Of a stretch of 64,000 nt of DNA, positions 46,880 through 58,826 are shown one piece after another. Within the stretch, counting starts at the first letter, position 1; each line of letters begins with the position of its first letter. The stretch is from positions 496,001-560,000 of the forward strand of contig MU385735.1 in assembly GCA_022497155.1 (NCBI GenBank), in the 5' to 3' direction. Below the pieces are notes generated by a model. The model was not told the origin of the DNA, ran no database searches, and saw nothing but the letters and a program-made list of their open reading frames with translations. The stretch comes from Whalleya microplaca. Taxonomy: Eukaryota; Ascomycota; Sordariomycetes; Xylariales; Xylariaceae. Made by a program: the position numbers and the translations under genes.

Positions 46880-47972
46880 TCAAGGTCTAAAAGTAGTGAT
46901 CTTGCCAAACGTGTCACTCTTGCCCCAAATACCAGCTCGGAGTCCAGCCAGCTGGACGATCTGGGAGTGATCGACAAACAGGTTGACATCAACACCAAAC
47001 TCTCGGATATACCTGAGGCACTCAATGTTAGTCTTCTCGATCTTCTTCACAAATATTAATTAGAAAATACAAGGGTTCTCACCAATTAAACACAGAAGGG
47101 TCCGCAGCCTCGAACATGACCTTCTCCATGGGCAGCTCCCTCAAGATAGATTGAATTACATCGGTCCTCCACGTCTTGACATTCTCCGTGATGCCCTCGC
47201 TTTCGATCATCATCCGGTCGACACCGGCATCAATAAACTTCCTGGCCATGTTGATGACCTTACCAGGATCGCTAGTGCCGATACTCTGCAGCTCAGATGC
47301 CTCAGTATCGCCACCAGCACCGAACTGGATGCCCAATTCTGGCTTCGGCTTTAGGCCGGCCTGCTGCACGCGCTCGACCAGCCTCAACCAGTCATCACCA
47401 GGCAGCGATAAGAACCCGGTCGACAGCTCGATGACATCGAAGCCAACGTCGCGACACTTGGCCAGATACTTGTCCACGGCGCCCAGGGTATCGCCGCCGC
47501 TCGACGCCAGGATGTGCTCAATCCAGCCGCCCGTACTGATGTACACGCCATGCTCGTGCGCCAGGTCGTTCAGCTGCCGCAGTGCGGGCTCTGGGAACAG
47601 ACTAAAGGAGCCGCCGGCGAACTTGAGTCCGTCTACGTGCGCTCCCATCGTCTCTAGCACATCTGACAGGTACCGCTGCCCCATGACTGTGTAGTAGGGG
47701 CCCCGGATCTCGGTCACGCCCCGACTACGCGGCTTGGGCGGCAGCGGGTTGTGCCGCACGAAACCATAGCCGGAGTCCCGGTCCTCGAGGAGGATCTTGG
47801 GAGTTTGCTGCTGCGAGGCGAAGGCTGTTGGTGTAGTGGCGAAGGTGCGAGGTCTAGTGAGGGAGCGTGCATTTTGTGATATAGCAGATGTAGGTGTAAA
47901 TAGGGATGTGGTTTTACCCATGCGCGCGCTGCGCAGAGACGTTGAAGCTAGCGAGCGGAGCGATGTTGCCAT
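46880..47972 (-). CDS. ComA-family (phosphosulfolactate synthase-like) protein, mitochondrial targeting likely
   Basis: Member of the ComA/HSP-stress family, a TIM-barrel group named from archaeal (2R)-phospho-3-sulfolactate synthase; the role in fungi is not established. Exons 47,972-47,083 and 47,012-46,880, 340 aa, with a 70-nt intron ending CAG. An N-terminal extension rich in Arg, Ser and Thr (MATSLRSLASTSLRSARMGK) looks like a mitochondrial presequence. The core has GLKFAGGSFSLFPEPALRQL, VYISTGGWIEHIL, FDVIELSTGFLSLP, ELGIQFGAGGDTE, MIESEGITENV, FEAADPSVFNWYIREFG and DVNLFVDHSQIVQLAGLRAG, in the family order. An in-frame Met 42 codons upstream exists, but that extension looks like untranslated leader. 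Intact. Confidence 0.88.
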
Positions 47973-50475
47973 TTTGTAAGTGTCTCTGTCGTTTAAGTTT
48001 ACTTTCGCAACTGTCAATTGATGAGAACTTAAAACTCTAACTTGCAGATTCTTGGTGAAAATAAAGTTTATTGAAACATTCTGCCATAAAGTTGGCAATC
48101 TGTTTGCAACATTAATCTTTGATAAACAACACGTTTCATCCTCTGGTTAACGTCACAGGAGCGTCTCTAACGTCATAGCGATGTCAAAATGGCTCAATAA
48201 CAGCCAGGCATTCCACCAACATGGGAAGGATCTACGACATAACTAAGATACCTATAGAAATGATATACTGAGTGTGTTTCCAATAGATGTGTTAAGTCCT
48301 TGGATGCTACAGTACTAGAGTTTGTTTTTGATATTTCTTATTAAGAGTTTACCATACTTGTTGACTAGCGTTCATCTGTAGTTCTATAGTTCCTGTTAGT
48401 CTCAATTATGTGGGTCCCGAGCTCACAAGGACAACCTCACACACACCTTGATTACTTGACAACTACCTCCGATACCGGTAGGCCAACCCAATTGATAACG
48501 ACATTCAAGGTTCTCGAGAGTTTATTGCTTTGTACCACGAAAACATCACGGGGATTCCATTTTCCGGTTTAATACCATGTGATATTCCAAGTACCAGTGT
48601 CATCTCTAATTCACAAAGACAGTAAGCCTAACTAGCTACAAGTGGTGTTCTTACCGAAGAACCTTGTCATTATTTCCATGCAGCTTATCCATTTATCTGT
48701 AGGATCCCACGACTATAGAGGCATTACGGGAAATTTAGGGATTATATTGGTTATATTGTAGAAAACCTGCTCCTCTTACCTTGTTTTTGGTGAAATCCTG
48801 AGGTCTAGGCCTTCATGTACATCTCGCCATGTACTAGTCCTCTTATATACCTACTTCAGGCCTAGTGTTTAGGGACATTGGGGATTTGATTAGTCGTTAT
48901 GTGAAATCTGCATAGATGTCTTAAGAAAGCTTAGGCAGATTGGCGACACATTGCCGCTAGAGTAATTAGTCATATAGTAGTAATTGCTTTGGTGTAAATA
49001 CTGTCAGGCAAAAGCACCTAGAGAGCGTTTATACATTGATGTAAGCGTCCATACGAGTGTTGTCCGGTACAATGCCCTAGTATGGGAACATCATAAGCTA
49101 GAAACAGTCGGCAGATTCAAGGTACTACGGTCCACAAGGGTCATTAATATCTTAAACGCATTTTAAAACTTGACAGAAAATGAAGTTCGATGTTGTCCGA
49201 CATTCCTCGTGATGATCTATTGCCTTGCAGATGATCGCTATATCTCCTGTCTCTCCCATAGCACCTCAGAAGCCGCAGACGCCTAGAAAATTCATTATAC
49301 AGCATGAGAGACCTTATCATTCTCGGTAATATTTTACCAAGCCTGCGTTGCCTTGATATACGGGGCCATTCAGATCGTTCCTATCGAGTGGCCGAGGTTG
49401 ACCAAATCTTTCCCAAAGTCAATAGCCTCGAGGGAGGAACAGATGGTATTACGTAAACTCTTTGGTTTCACTCTAAGTCTTATTATGCTTTGGGAATGTG
49501 AATATTTAGAGCAAATTGTTTCCTGAGGTATACTCCCATAATACTTTTACTATAGGGTGACTTGTAAACGTCCCGCACGTGTGAATATATAAGCTGAAGT
49601 AGGGAGTCTAGTGGTGATACAGTTTACCTCTATGGCATTCACTACTATAATACTGATTTGTCACGATAGGGGTAATTGTGATATACCCCTTTTTGTATAA
49701 AGTTCGGCTGAAAGGTGCATCCGAGAGCTTAGTATTTAAAAGAGACCTGCCCACAAAAGATAGCTGTGATATCAAAACCTATGTGAAGTATAATAACAAT
49801 GTCAACGTTTGTAAATATATCGTGTCCTTTTGTAGGCCAGATGTACTGTAAGAAAAGTTGAATAATAGACTGTGAGGACGTAGATCTGGGAATAGGAGTA
49901 TATTGAGCTGTGTACAACTTCGATTTCTGGTCTACTGAGCTGTTTTTTATGTCTTGGTATGCCGTCGAAGTTTTACTCATGCGGACATCTTTCTACGTAA
50001 GCAACATCTATCTACTGAGAGCTATATCTATAAGTCTTTATAGCTACTTCAGACATTTGGAGCTATCTTGGTATTCGTAGATATAGGGTGTTTCTTTCCA
50101 TGTGAAATAGCGTAGTATCACTCGCTTTTTTCATGTTCCATGCTGGAATAGGCAACTCTGATTTCATTATAGCACACTCGCATCTATACTCTCCGCAGCG
50201 GGACGTCAAGGATACGGGCAAAGATTTCCCGACGAAGGAGCCACTTGATTAATTAGCGTACCTTTATTGGGTGAAGGTACTTGAACTTGCCAGTATTAAG
50301 AATGTTAAGTAGCTCGGTAGGTGGAAGCGGGGATGCTATAACATGAGATCTCGGAATCTTGCTTAATATGAATGCCAGGTAATTGCAGCATATTATTTGG
50401 CAAGGAGATATCCAACTAAAGTTGGAACGTGATTTTGAGCGCCCAAAGCCCACGTATTCGAGGCTTCGAGTTGCT
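47973..50475. other. 2.5-kb gene desert
   Basis: Only short frames. One stretch at about 49,302-49,454 reads like a leucine-rich piece (NILPSLRCLDIRGHSDRSYR) and ends at TAA; it may be a relic of an F-box/LRR-like gene or chance. The rest is AT-leaning with no splice-linked frames. Confidence 0.45.
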
Positions 50476-51387
50476 TTAGACCCCTTTATTGATCCAAGGC
50501 CGCAAGAACTCCAGAACGCTTTTGCGAACACCCTTGGCATTGTGAGCTACCCCATCAACGACGACCATCTGGGTCTCTATGCTGTTTTCTTTCCAAGTTC
50601 CCCGCAAATTCTGTATAGTTTGAACTCTTCCTTGTCTTATCGGAAGAATACCACCTAAGTCATTGCTGTCACCATCATTTCCCTTATGGCGACCCTTCAT
50701 CTCCTGCAACCAAACCCAGAATTCTTCTCCGCCGGGGACTTTGACATCCGCTCCGCCAACTACTAGTTGGATTGGAATTTTCCTGATGAGGTCCTTCTGC
50801 ACAACCTTACCAAACAGGTACTCCACGTCCTTGATCCCGGCCGGCCAGTTCTGTTGATCGTCCAGGAGGGTTACACTCCCCGGGGCGCCGATGCTAATTG
50901 CCGCCAGTCGCTCCGGGTATAGGTAGAGGAACCTGTGAGCAAATTGGCCACCGCCACTGAAGCCCATGAGGAACACTTTGTCAGTCTCGATGCCAGGCCA
51001 GCGATAGGTGATCTCATCGAGCATCGCCAGCAGTGCAAGGTCGGAACGCAGAGTCTTCGACCGAAGCAACTTATACGAGTCGATGTCATTGGGACCATCG
51101 AGGCCTGCGGGAAACAGTGGGACAAGAACCGCGCATGGTGTCGACTTAGCAAATGTAACTAGATCATCTATGTCGGATATGTCCCTTCTGCTGCCGTGTA
51201 GGGAGACAAGCAGAGAAAGTTTGGCAATAGTCGATGCGGCGTTCGGGTTATAGTGCTCAGGGGGTACATAGAGAGTGTACGAGACGCGAGGATCCGATGC
51301 CAAAGCTTTCTGGGGAATATGGCCAAGCAAGAATGCGGCGTTGAGAAACTGTGGTGGTACATCAGTGGTGGTTATAGGCTTGTCCAT
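50476..51387 (-). CDS. alpha/beta hydrolase, esterase/PHB-depolymerase-like
   Basis: Single exon, 303 aa from the Met that begins MDKPITTTDVPPQFLNAAFL; an in-frame Met at 51,468 would add 27 residues that resemble leader sequence. Oxyanion region LLVSLHGSRRD, nucleophile elbow GFSGGG (Ser144), likely acid in VVGGADVKVPGGEEFW and likely His in VVDGVAHNAKG: the full triad in order. No signal peptide, so a cytosolic or peroxisomal enzyme. Length and the LHGS...GFSGGG pattern fit small carboxylesterases related to polyhydroxybutyrate depolymerases and feruloyl esterases. Substrate unknown. It stands alone between non-coding stretches and looks intact. Confidence 0.82.
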   Translation of the reverse strand: MDKPITTTDVPPQFLNAAFLLGHIPQKALASDPRVSYTLYVPPEHYNPNAASTIAKLSLLVSLHGSRRDISDIDDLVTFAKSTPCAVLVPLFPAGLDGPNDIDSYKLLRSKTLRSDLALLAMLDEITYRWPGIETDKVFLMGFSGGGQFAHRFLYLYPERLAAISIGAPGSVTLLDDQQNWPAGIKDVEYLFGKVVQKDLIRKIPIQLVVGGADVKVPGGEEFWVWLQEMKGRHKGNDGDSNDLGGILPIRQGRVQTIQNLRGTWKENSIETQMVVVDGVAHNAKGVRKSVLEFLRPWINKGV

Positions 51388-51468
51388 TGTCAATTCGCTG
51401 GCAGCTGGCACCGAAGCAACGAGGTTCGACCAGAAACGGGTAGGCATACGTAAGTGCCATTTTTGCAA

Positions 51469-52120
51469 GCATATAGTTATGGTTTTGTACTTACTCGGAT
51501 GCGATGGGATGAGTATTACAAGCAGCGGAGTGGAGCGATACTCGCTCGGGCACCTGCAGGCAATGTGTTGCTCGACCGGCAGTGTGGTGCGAATCTCGCT
51601 TCACAAACCACAGCCCCCTCGGATTACGCAGCGGTCCGATGCAAAAGTCCCGTCAGATCATTGCTCAAGTCGCGGCTTATGTAAACGAGTACCTATTCCA
51701 GCCTCAGATTCAGACTACTGTTTAAGACATTAGCCCAACGGTATTTGAAATTGGCCCTAATTGTGCTACGCCACTGCGGCGTAGCAGACCTCGAAGCACG
51801 GCAGAGTTTCAATGTTGTGATATACCAAGCTTTAAACTCGTGTAGACTGAGTTGGCCTAATCCTTCCAATATAGGGTCTACGTAAGACGTTGTTTCAATA
51901 GGTAACATGCATCTTATGTTGTATACCATCAAAACTGGTAGAGGGCTGTGCGAAATAACGTTGTAATGAGTGCCGCAAAGCCGAGATAGTTGTAGAGTTT
52001 AGGGGATACTTTGAGACTTTAAAACATTGAACCGCTTCTTCATCCCATGTCCTCGTCCTAAAGTTCATCGTGCCGACGTTGTGGACCACTTCAACATCAA
52101 CTAATTTCTTTATTCGAACA
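51469..52120. other. intergenic between divergent hydrolase and MFS gene 2
   Basis: Shared upstream region. It contains a 23-nt hairpin at 51,764-51,786. No gene seen. Confidence 0.5.
51764..51786. other. perfect 9-bp inverted repeat with 5-nt loop
   Basis: Arms TGCTACGCC and GGCGTAGCA around ACTGC. It lies between divergent genes, so it could be a dimeric regulator site; chance is also possible. Confidence 0.4.
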
Positions 52121-54123
52121 ATGGCTTATTCAAGAGTGACTTCACACACCATGAGCGAAACCGAGCAGAACAGAATCGAACCGCTCGAGTACAGAGACCC
52201 TGCAGTTCTGCTTCAGGAAGGCGGCTCCGTGAAAGATATACCGGCGGAAGAGATTGATCCGGCTCTAGATCGCAGGGTAAAATGGAAACTCGATCTCTTT
52301 ATCCTGCCGCTCGTCTCGAGCGTTTACTTCTTTGGTTCTATGGTTAGTAACGGGTCCCAAGATATACTGTACACTATAACTCCTATTAGTTCAGTCTATC
52401 GGTGTTAGGCTGTTGCTAACTATAAACAGGGCAGGTCTGATCTTGGCAATACTAGGATTGCTGGTATTGAAGAAGACTTGAGCCTCACCCCCGGAGACTT
52501 CTCGAATGCGGCGACGACCTTTCTAGTGGCGAACCTTATATTCCAGTTGCCAGGAACGCTCTTAATTAAGGAACTCCACCCTAATAGACAGTTTGCTGGC
52601 GCTATGATGATGGTAAGACGACAAATAGAATCGAACGAGCCTTCCGTGAGAAGCCTGGCTGACTGAAGACACTTCGTAGTGGGGATTTCTGACGGCCATA
52701 ACTGTCCTCATTAGTAATTCGGCGCAACTGCTCGCTCTTAGGTTCCTCATAGGAGGAGCCGAAGCATTTGTCCAGGGAGGCACCTTCTGTCTGTATACCT
52801 TTCCCCCTTATCCCAGAACATGGGCTTGACTTAGTTCAATTTTAGTATACGTGGCTTAGGCTAACAGTTATTTCTCGAATAGATATCTCGTTCTGGTACC
52901 AATACAACGAAATAGCCACCCGCGGAGCCATCATCGCGGCGACGTCGACACTCGCCGGTGCCTTCAATGGGCTAATCGCATACGGAATTGCTAAAAACCT
53001 CGACGGTGCGAACGGATGGAGGCCATGGAGGTGGATTTTCCTTATTGAGGGTATCGCACCGATAGCCTTCTCGTTTGTCGTACTACTCCTTCTACCGACC
53101 AGTCCAGCGGGTCTTCGCTGGGGATTCAGCGAGGAGGAAAAGGTACATATCAAGCGGAGGAGTGCCCGATCTCATAACTCTTCCGAGGCTCGCCTGGATT
53201 ACAGAAAGATTCATAAGATCCTGCTCGACTTCCATTTCTGGCTCTTCATCTTGATCGCCTGCGGTGCGCAGTTCTGCCAGTCGTCGTTTTCCAACTTCCT
53301 CCCTGAACTGATCCACGTATGTATACCTATCACAAAATACTTACCTGGCTAGCGTCATATACTTACATGTATGACTATGCAGAACTTCGGGTACGACGAG
53401 ATCAACGCTCAGCTCTTTACAACAATCGTGTACGCCTGCGGATGCGTAGGGATCCTTTTCTTCTGCCGAGTCGCCGATAAGACGAATGCCCGTGGGCTGA
53501 CCATGGCGGCCTCTACGGTTGGAGGCGTAATTGGGTACGCCATATTGATCTGGGTCAGGAATCGCGAGGTCAGGTTCGCCGCGACGTGCCTGATTGCATT
53601 CTCCGTGTACCCGAGCACTGTGCTCTACCTGACTTGGGGCGCGATGAACTTCATCGGCTATACACGAAGGTCTGGGAACCAGCTATTCTCCCCTGACTTC
53701 TGTCGAGCATCTTTGTTAACAGGAGTAACAGAGGATCTGCGTTGGCGTTTTTTAACATTTTCCCGCATTTATTCTCAATCTGTGGAAACCAGGCCTACAG
53801 GGATCCGCCATACTGTAAGTTTCGAGACGCTAGAGTTATTTGTGCTTTTACGTGGTCCTTATTCTTCTCTAGATAGCGTAGGAAATACTGCGTCTCTTGC
53901 GATGGTAATCATGATGTTGTTGTCCTCACTGGCTCTCAGGTGGTATCTGGAGTTCTTAAACAAGAGGAAGAGGGCGAATCAGAGTTCCGAACAGGCTATT
54001 GCAACACGAGGGGAAAGTCTCGAGAATATTGGTGATCATCACCCCGGTACGTCTCGAATTGCAGCAATGCATGTCGGCGTCTCGTTCTAACTCTATATTG
54101 CAGATTTCTTCTACCAACGGTAG
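52121..54123 (+). CDS. MFS transporter, anion:cation symporter type (allantoate permease-like)
   Basis: Plasma-membrane importer; substrate unknown. Eight exons: 52,121-52,342; 52,430-52,612; 52,680-52,788; 52,883-53,316; 53,383-53,669; 53,723-53,814; 53,873-54,046; 54,104-54,123, giving 506 aa with all phases matching. Family features: VKWKLDLFILPLVSSVYFFG (TM1), LRFLIGGAEAFVQGGTFYIS, SFWYQYNEIATRGAI, GWRPWRWIFLIEGIAPIAF, the long cytosolic loop before HFWLFILIACGAQF, NIFPHLFSICGNQAYRDPPY and the C-terminal HPDFFYQR. Exon 3 must end at a GTCTGT donor; the stronger GTATAC four bases on puts exon 4 out of frame. Other ATGs at 52,070 and 52,151 are possible starts. It is not a close copy of MFS gene 1. 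Confidence 0.82.
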
Positions 54124-54719
54124 ACATGCCACCTCTACAATGGGTTGTGTAACTTACCTGGATGCCTCTATAGCTGAATTAGTACGGTCATAGACATAGC
54201 TTGGAATGACAAGTTCTCTAATCTAATTCGAAGTGTATTCCCTTTGGCCGGATTGAGTCCGTATAATATCATCAGAGCAGGGAAGAGCTACGGAGTTTAA
54301 CAAATTTGATAGAACTAGCGACGAGTTTAGAAATAATAGAATAAATTTGATAAAGGACATAGTAATCGTCGACGAGTAGTGGTCTAGGTACATGCCGAAT
54401 GACAGGTCGGGTATTATGTGATAACCTTATGGCAGGCATCCAGGGGCTACAGAACCACATACGACATTACTTAATTCGCCATCATTATAGCCCGGGGAAG
54501 TATATTTATAAATATCTGGGGAAGCAGCTGCCGAAACAGACATTTTTGGTCCTTTGCGCATGCATACCTGCACAGCCCCTATCCACGCGGCCTATCCCAC
54601 GAACCCCTGCAACCTTACATAGTCAGACTATTATATCGGCATCTCACCCAAACCTCCGTCGCCGTCTCCAACTCTGACATCCCAGCACCACCTACCTGAC
54701 TCCCTACCTATCTATATGC
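54124..54719. other. intergenic, convergent genes
   Basis: 3' flanks only. No gene seen. Confidence 0.5.
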
Positions 54720-55394
54720 TCACTCATCAATGAGAAACGGCCGCATGACATCCTCCACGTACGTCTCCGACAAGCCCCATTCCGCCACCGCCTCGTGGAT
54801 CCCGCGGTTCATGCGCGCCACGTACTCGCGCCTGGGCGTCGACGGCTTCACCCGCTCGAAATCGACGTACACGAGGGCCCGCGCGTGCGCCCTCGCGCCC
54901 TCGATCTCGATCTTGGCTCCCGCTCCCGCTTCGGCCCTGACCTTGGCCCTGGCTTTATCTGGAACCAGGATGACGTCGAGGAACCGCCTCTCGTAGGCCC
55001 ACGGCACGCCCTCGCACGCGTCCAGCGTCGCCTCGTCGTCTGGGTGCAGGCGGTAGAGCAGGCCGTAGACGCCGGGATCGCCTGCTGACGCGTTCCCTGC
55101 GGCCGCAGTCGTGGTTGTGGTTGTGGCAGATGCGGACGGGGATGAGGCCTGCTGCTGCTGCTGCTGTTGTGGTTGTGGTTGCTGCTGCACGATGTTCGCG
55201 TACCCGCGCTCGTTGATGATCCATTTCCAGCCCGGCAGGTGGCCGAGGCCGACCGGGGTGGATCGCGGGCAGCGCTGGTGCATCTGCGTCGTGGAGAGGT
55301 TGGACCCGTAGGCGAAGTACAGGACCTCCTTGTTACCTCCGGTAGTGGGTGCTGTCATGGCTTCTGCAGGTGCCGTCAAGATGATGCGTTGCAA
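54720..55394 (-). CDS. gamma-glutamylcyclotransferase-like protein (GGCT/AIG2 fold)
   Basis: Predicted cytosolic enzyme that cyclises gamma-glutamyl groups to 5-oxoproline, part of glutathione turnover. Single exon, 224 aa (212 from the second Met at 55,358). The substrate-loop motif FAYGSNL (27-33) and the catalytic Glu in CEGVPWAYER (E128) are both present, as are GHLPGWKWIINERGYANI and VYGLLYRLHPDDEATLDA in the usual order. Between residues 70 and 105 is an insert of Gln-rich then Ser/Thr/Ala-rich low-complexity sequence (CAG and ACA repeats) where typical members are shorter; it sits on a surface loop, so activity is probably kept. High GC. Intact. Confidence 0.85.
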   Translation of the reverse strand: MQRIILTAPAEAMTAPTTGGNKEVLYFAYGSNLSTTQMHQRCPRSTPVGLGHLPGWKWIINERGYANIVQQQPQPQQQQQQQASSPSASATTTTTTAAAGNASAGDPGVYGLLYRLHPDDEATLDACEGVPWAYERRFLDVILVPDKARAKVRAEAGAGAKIEIEGARAHARALVYVDFERVKPSTPRREYVARMNRGIHEAVAEWGLSETYVEDVMRPFLIDE

Positions 55395-56140
55395 CGTGAC
55401 ATGTAGAGATGCGTGAGAAAATAGTTATGGTGTGCGGGAAGATGCTTGGCGACGGCGGCTGACTACGCATGAGATGAGACGTTGAACTTCAGTAACGGCA
55501 TGGTGTAACTAAACTAACCTAAGCTAATTTGTACTGATTTCAGGTTACACAAATGCACATAGCAATTGACTCGTACGACTACTGAAAAAGAAATTGATCT
55601 ATCCAAAGAGGGTCAAACAAAGTGTTCATGAAAATAAATGTGTTGTTAGCCTTTGTATTGTAGACTTCCCAGCAACCGAGTAGACCGGGACTATTTGCGG
55701 GATTAGTGGAGGAACTATCTGCCAAGACCGTAAGTAATACTTAGGACGGCCACGTCGAATTGAACCCCTTTCATGACAAGTCCTACGGGTTACTGTGCCC
55801 TAAACCCATCCTTAAAACTAGAGTACTACAGCTTAGGTCTTCATGGAAAATGTCAATCTGCCGTTCTAGTTGCTCCTCGATTGACTTCATGTATCTTAAG
55901 TCAAGAATATGCAATTTTCTTTCTTATATTTCCCAACCGTCTCTCATCAGCTTGCGCAACCATCAACACAAGCTTAACAGGCAACATGTCAAACATTAAA
56001 TTCCACCAGATGAGTAAAGTGATCTAAACAGGGAGAAGCTACCTTTCCGACATGGTAATGCTATTCCCAGCAATTTTCCCTCAATGCACTGCGTAGTTTT
56101 TTTTTCTCTATTTCTCATTATGTTACAATCACTTCCACAC
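55395..56140. other. intergenic upstream of GGCT-like and downstream of the HIS4 gene
   Basis: No coding signal. The two short overlapping plus-strand frames near 55,760-56,027 are featureless. Confidence 0.5.
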
Positions 56141-58826
56141 TTATACCTGCTTCCCCGTTAAGGTGCTCAGCCTGATGCTAACCGCTCTCCTGTGGGCTTC
56201 GAGTTCCTCGACCTTCGCCAACTGCATAACCGCACCTCCCACATTCTGAAGACCCTCAGGTGTAAGATTCGAACTCGTGATGTGCTTGACGAAGGAACCC
56301 AGGTTGACTCCAGAGTACTGCTTAGCGTAGCCATAGGTAGCTAGTCGATGTTAGTTTCAGTCTCAACCTATGATGGATGAAATACTTACGTAGCGAGTGA
56401 TTCACACCGGCAGAGTAGTCACCAACACTCTCAGGTGTCCACTGCCCAATGAAGACACTTCCCGCATTCATGACTTGGTCCACAACCTGCTCAGCATTCT
56501 TAAGTTGCAAAATCAGATGTTCAGGGGCGTAGTAGTTGCTGATCCGCATAGCCTCTTCCACATCATTGACGAGGAAGGTGACTGAGTGATCAATGGCACC
56601 CTTCACGATATCTACTCGCGGGAGAGCCATAGCTTGCTTGTGGAGTTCGTCCTCAATGGCTTGTAGATGCTTTTCGGTGAGGTCGACTGCAATCAACACA
56701 ACTTGGCTATCAACACCGTGCTCAGCCTGAGACAGCAGATCCGATGCAACGAAGGCTGGATTGGCGTCCTTATCGGCAATCACAAGCACTTCAGATGGAC
56801 CAGCGGGCATGTCGATGCCCACGCCAGCATTCGTGTCGTTGCTGACATACATTTTGCCAGCTGTAACGAACTGATTCCCAGGCCCGAGAATCTTATCGAC
56901 TTTGGTGACACTCTCCGTTCCGTAGGCCATAGCTGCGACAGCCTGAGCACCGCCTGCCAGGACAATGCTCTCGGCTCCAACCTTGTGAGCCACGTACACG
57001 ATCTCTGGAGTGATGCTGCCATCTGCCCGCGGTGGAGAAGCGAGGACAATCTTCTGGCAACCAGCGACCATGGCTGGTACTCCAAGCATAAGAGCAGTAC
57101 TGGGCAGCACTGCAGTACCACCTGGTACATAGAGACCTACTCGCTCGATGGGTCTGGCGAATCTGCTGCATATTACTCCCGGCATTGTCTCGACGTTCAG
57201 GGGCTTGTCCTCTTTTTGCGCAGCGTGGAACTTGCGGATATTCTCGAATGAGACGTCGATGGCTTTGATAGTCTCAGGTGGAAGGTTCATGAGTGACTGG
57301 CTGTATGGGGCTTTAATGACGGGTGAAGTTAAAGAAGTCGCCTTCTCGAACTTGTGAGTGTAAGATAGAAGAGCTTTATCTCCGTTGTCTCGGACGTCGT
57401 GAATTATAGGAGTAACGATGTTCATGATGGCCTCGGCGGACTTCTGGGACGGCCGCCTTAGAGCCTCGGAGACTTCCGTTGCGCTGACCTGGCTAACATC
57501 GACCCGTTTCATGGTGATCCTCTGGGTATCAGGGGCAGTGTGAGCTGCAGCCGCAGGTTGTGATGTCAACGGTACCGTCGACTCTTTAGCAGCATCCTTA
57601 GCTTTCTCCGCGACCCCATTGGTGATCCCTTCCTTCTGAGCCCATTGGCCCTTCGCGTTTCCTGGCCTTCTCTTGACCTTTAGACTCTTGGCATCGAGGT
57701 TTTTCTCGATGTCCGAAAGACTGACCCCAGCACCAACAGCCTTAGTAAGCGCGAAGTATATTAGATCTGCTGCCTCAAAAGCAACTTCTTCAGGGGACTG
57801 CGCATCGCAAAGCTCCTCTGCCTCTTCCATTATCTTAGCGCGTAGTAGCTTATCGTCTGAGAAAAGTCGTTTCGTGTACGAGCCTTTAGGTGCTGATTTT
57901 TTTCTCGAGATCAGGGTTTGCTCAAGTTTCGAAATGCCCCTTAGGTCACCAAAGCATCCAAATTGGTCTAGGTGGCAGAACTTCCCAGTTTGCTTGACCA
58001 CGAACTTCAATGCATCATTGTCACAATCCATTGATATCCTCACTAACTCTTGTGTGTCTCCAGACGTTGCACCCTTGTACCATAAACCCCGTTTCCTGCT
58101 TTGATAAACACCCGTTTGTGTTTTTATCGATTCCGCTACACTCTCTTCACTGCTATACACCAACCCCAGTGCTATTCCTCTCTCGTCACACACGACCGTC
58201 GGCAGAAGCTTATCTGGCCTGTCTGACTTCCACGAAGTAGAGAATAGTTTGGGTACAAACAATTTCTTCTCCGTTTCCTCTTTCTTAGCAGTCAATTCTG
58301 TAGATGGCAAGATTGGAATGGCGGATAGTTGCGAACACAGGTCGACAAAGTGTTCATAGACAATACCTGAAATCGGATTGATGTATAGTGGGGGTATCTT
58401 GTCCGCCTTAGTTGACTCCAAGAACTTCGCGACATCGCAAGTTCTCGGGTCGAAGTCCTTGAGGAGCAGACCACTTGTAGTGGCGGCGGATACCTGGTTC
58501 AACTTGCTTACAGCAGGAGCTACTCTGGCACCAAACTCTGCGAAGTCGGACAACTTTTCAGGTTGGACGAAGACCTTCCGAGCACCATGATCCAAGAGTG
58601 AAACAATGTCATCTTTAGATTCAATGCCAGTGACATCAAAGACAGCGTGCAGCTCAGCATAGTGCTGGTCCAGATGTCCCAGGAGCGTTTCGAGATTTTG
58701 CTGAGTCACCTCGAAGAAGACGCAACCGAGGCTTGACACTTCGTCCCGACTCAAGCCTTCACTTGAGCCCAAGCCAGGTGGGATGGCCACCGAGACAAGG
58801 AAGGGGAGTGGCAGAGTAGTCTCCAT
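56141..58826 (-). CDS. HIS4: trifunctional histidine biosynthesis enzyme (PRA-CH, PRA-PH, histidinol dehydrogenase)
   Basis: Carries out steps 2, 3, 9 and 10 of histidine synthesis in the cytosol. Exons 58,826-56,390 and 56,340-56,141, 878 aa, with one 49-nt intron (donor GTAAGT, acceptor TAG) joining NHSL to PTYGYAKQYSGV. The start METTLPLPFLVSV matches fungal homologues; an in-frame Met ten codons earlier (58,856) is possible. Order of domains: N-terminal region; phosphoribosyl-AMP cyclohydrolase around GLWYKGATSGDTQELVRISM with CDNDALKFVV and FCHLDQFGCF; phosphoribosyl-ATP pyrophosphatase with KIMEEAEELCDA and EAADLIYFALTKA; linker; then histidinol dehydrogenase with GLYVPGGTAVLPSTALMLGV, ILGPGNQFVTAGKMYV, DMPAGPSEVLVIAD and QAEHGVDSQ. 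All three parts look intact. Confidence 0.95.

Noticed and set aside
52789..52882. U12-type AT-AC intron in MFS gene 2
   Set aside because: ATACCTTT near the donor hinted at it, but no AC-ending acceptor or U12 branch site keeps the frame; a GT-AG intron with a GTCTGT donor does.
57673..58104. 143-codon plus-strand frame
   Set aside because: Antisense shadow of the HIS4-type gene.
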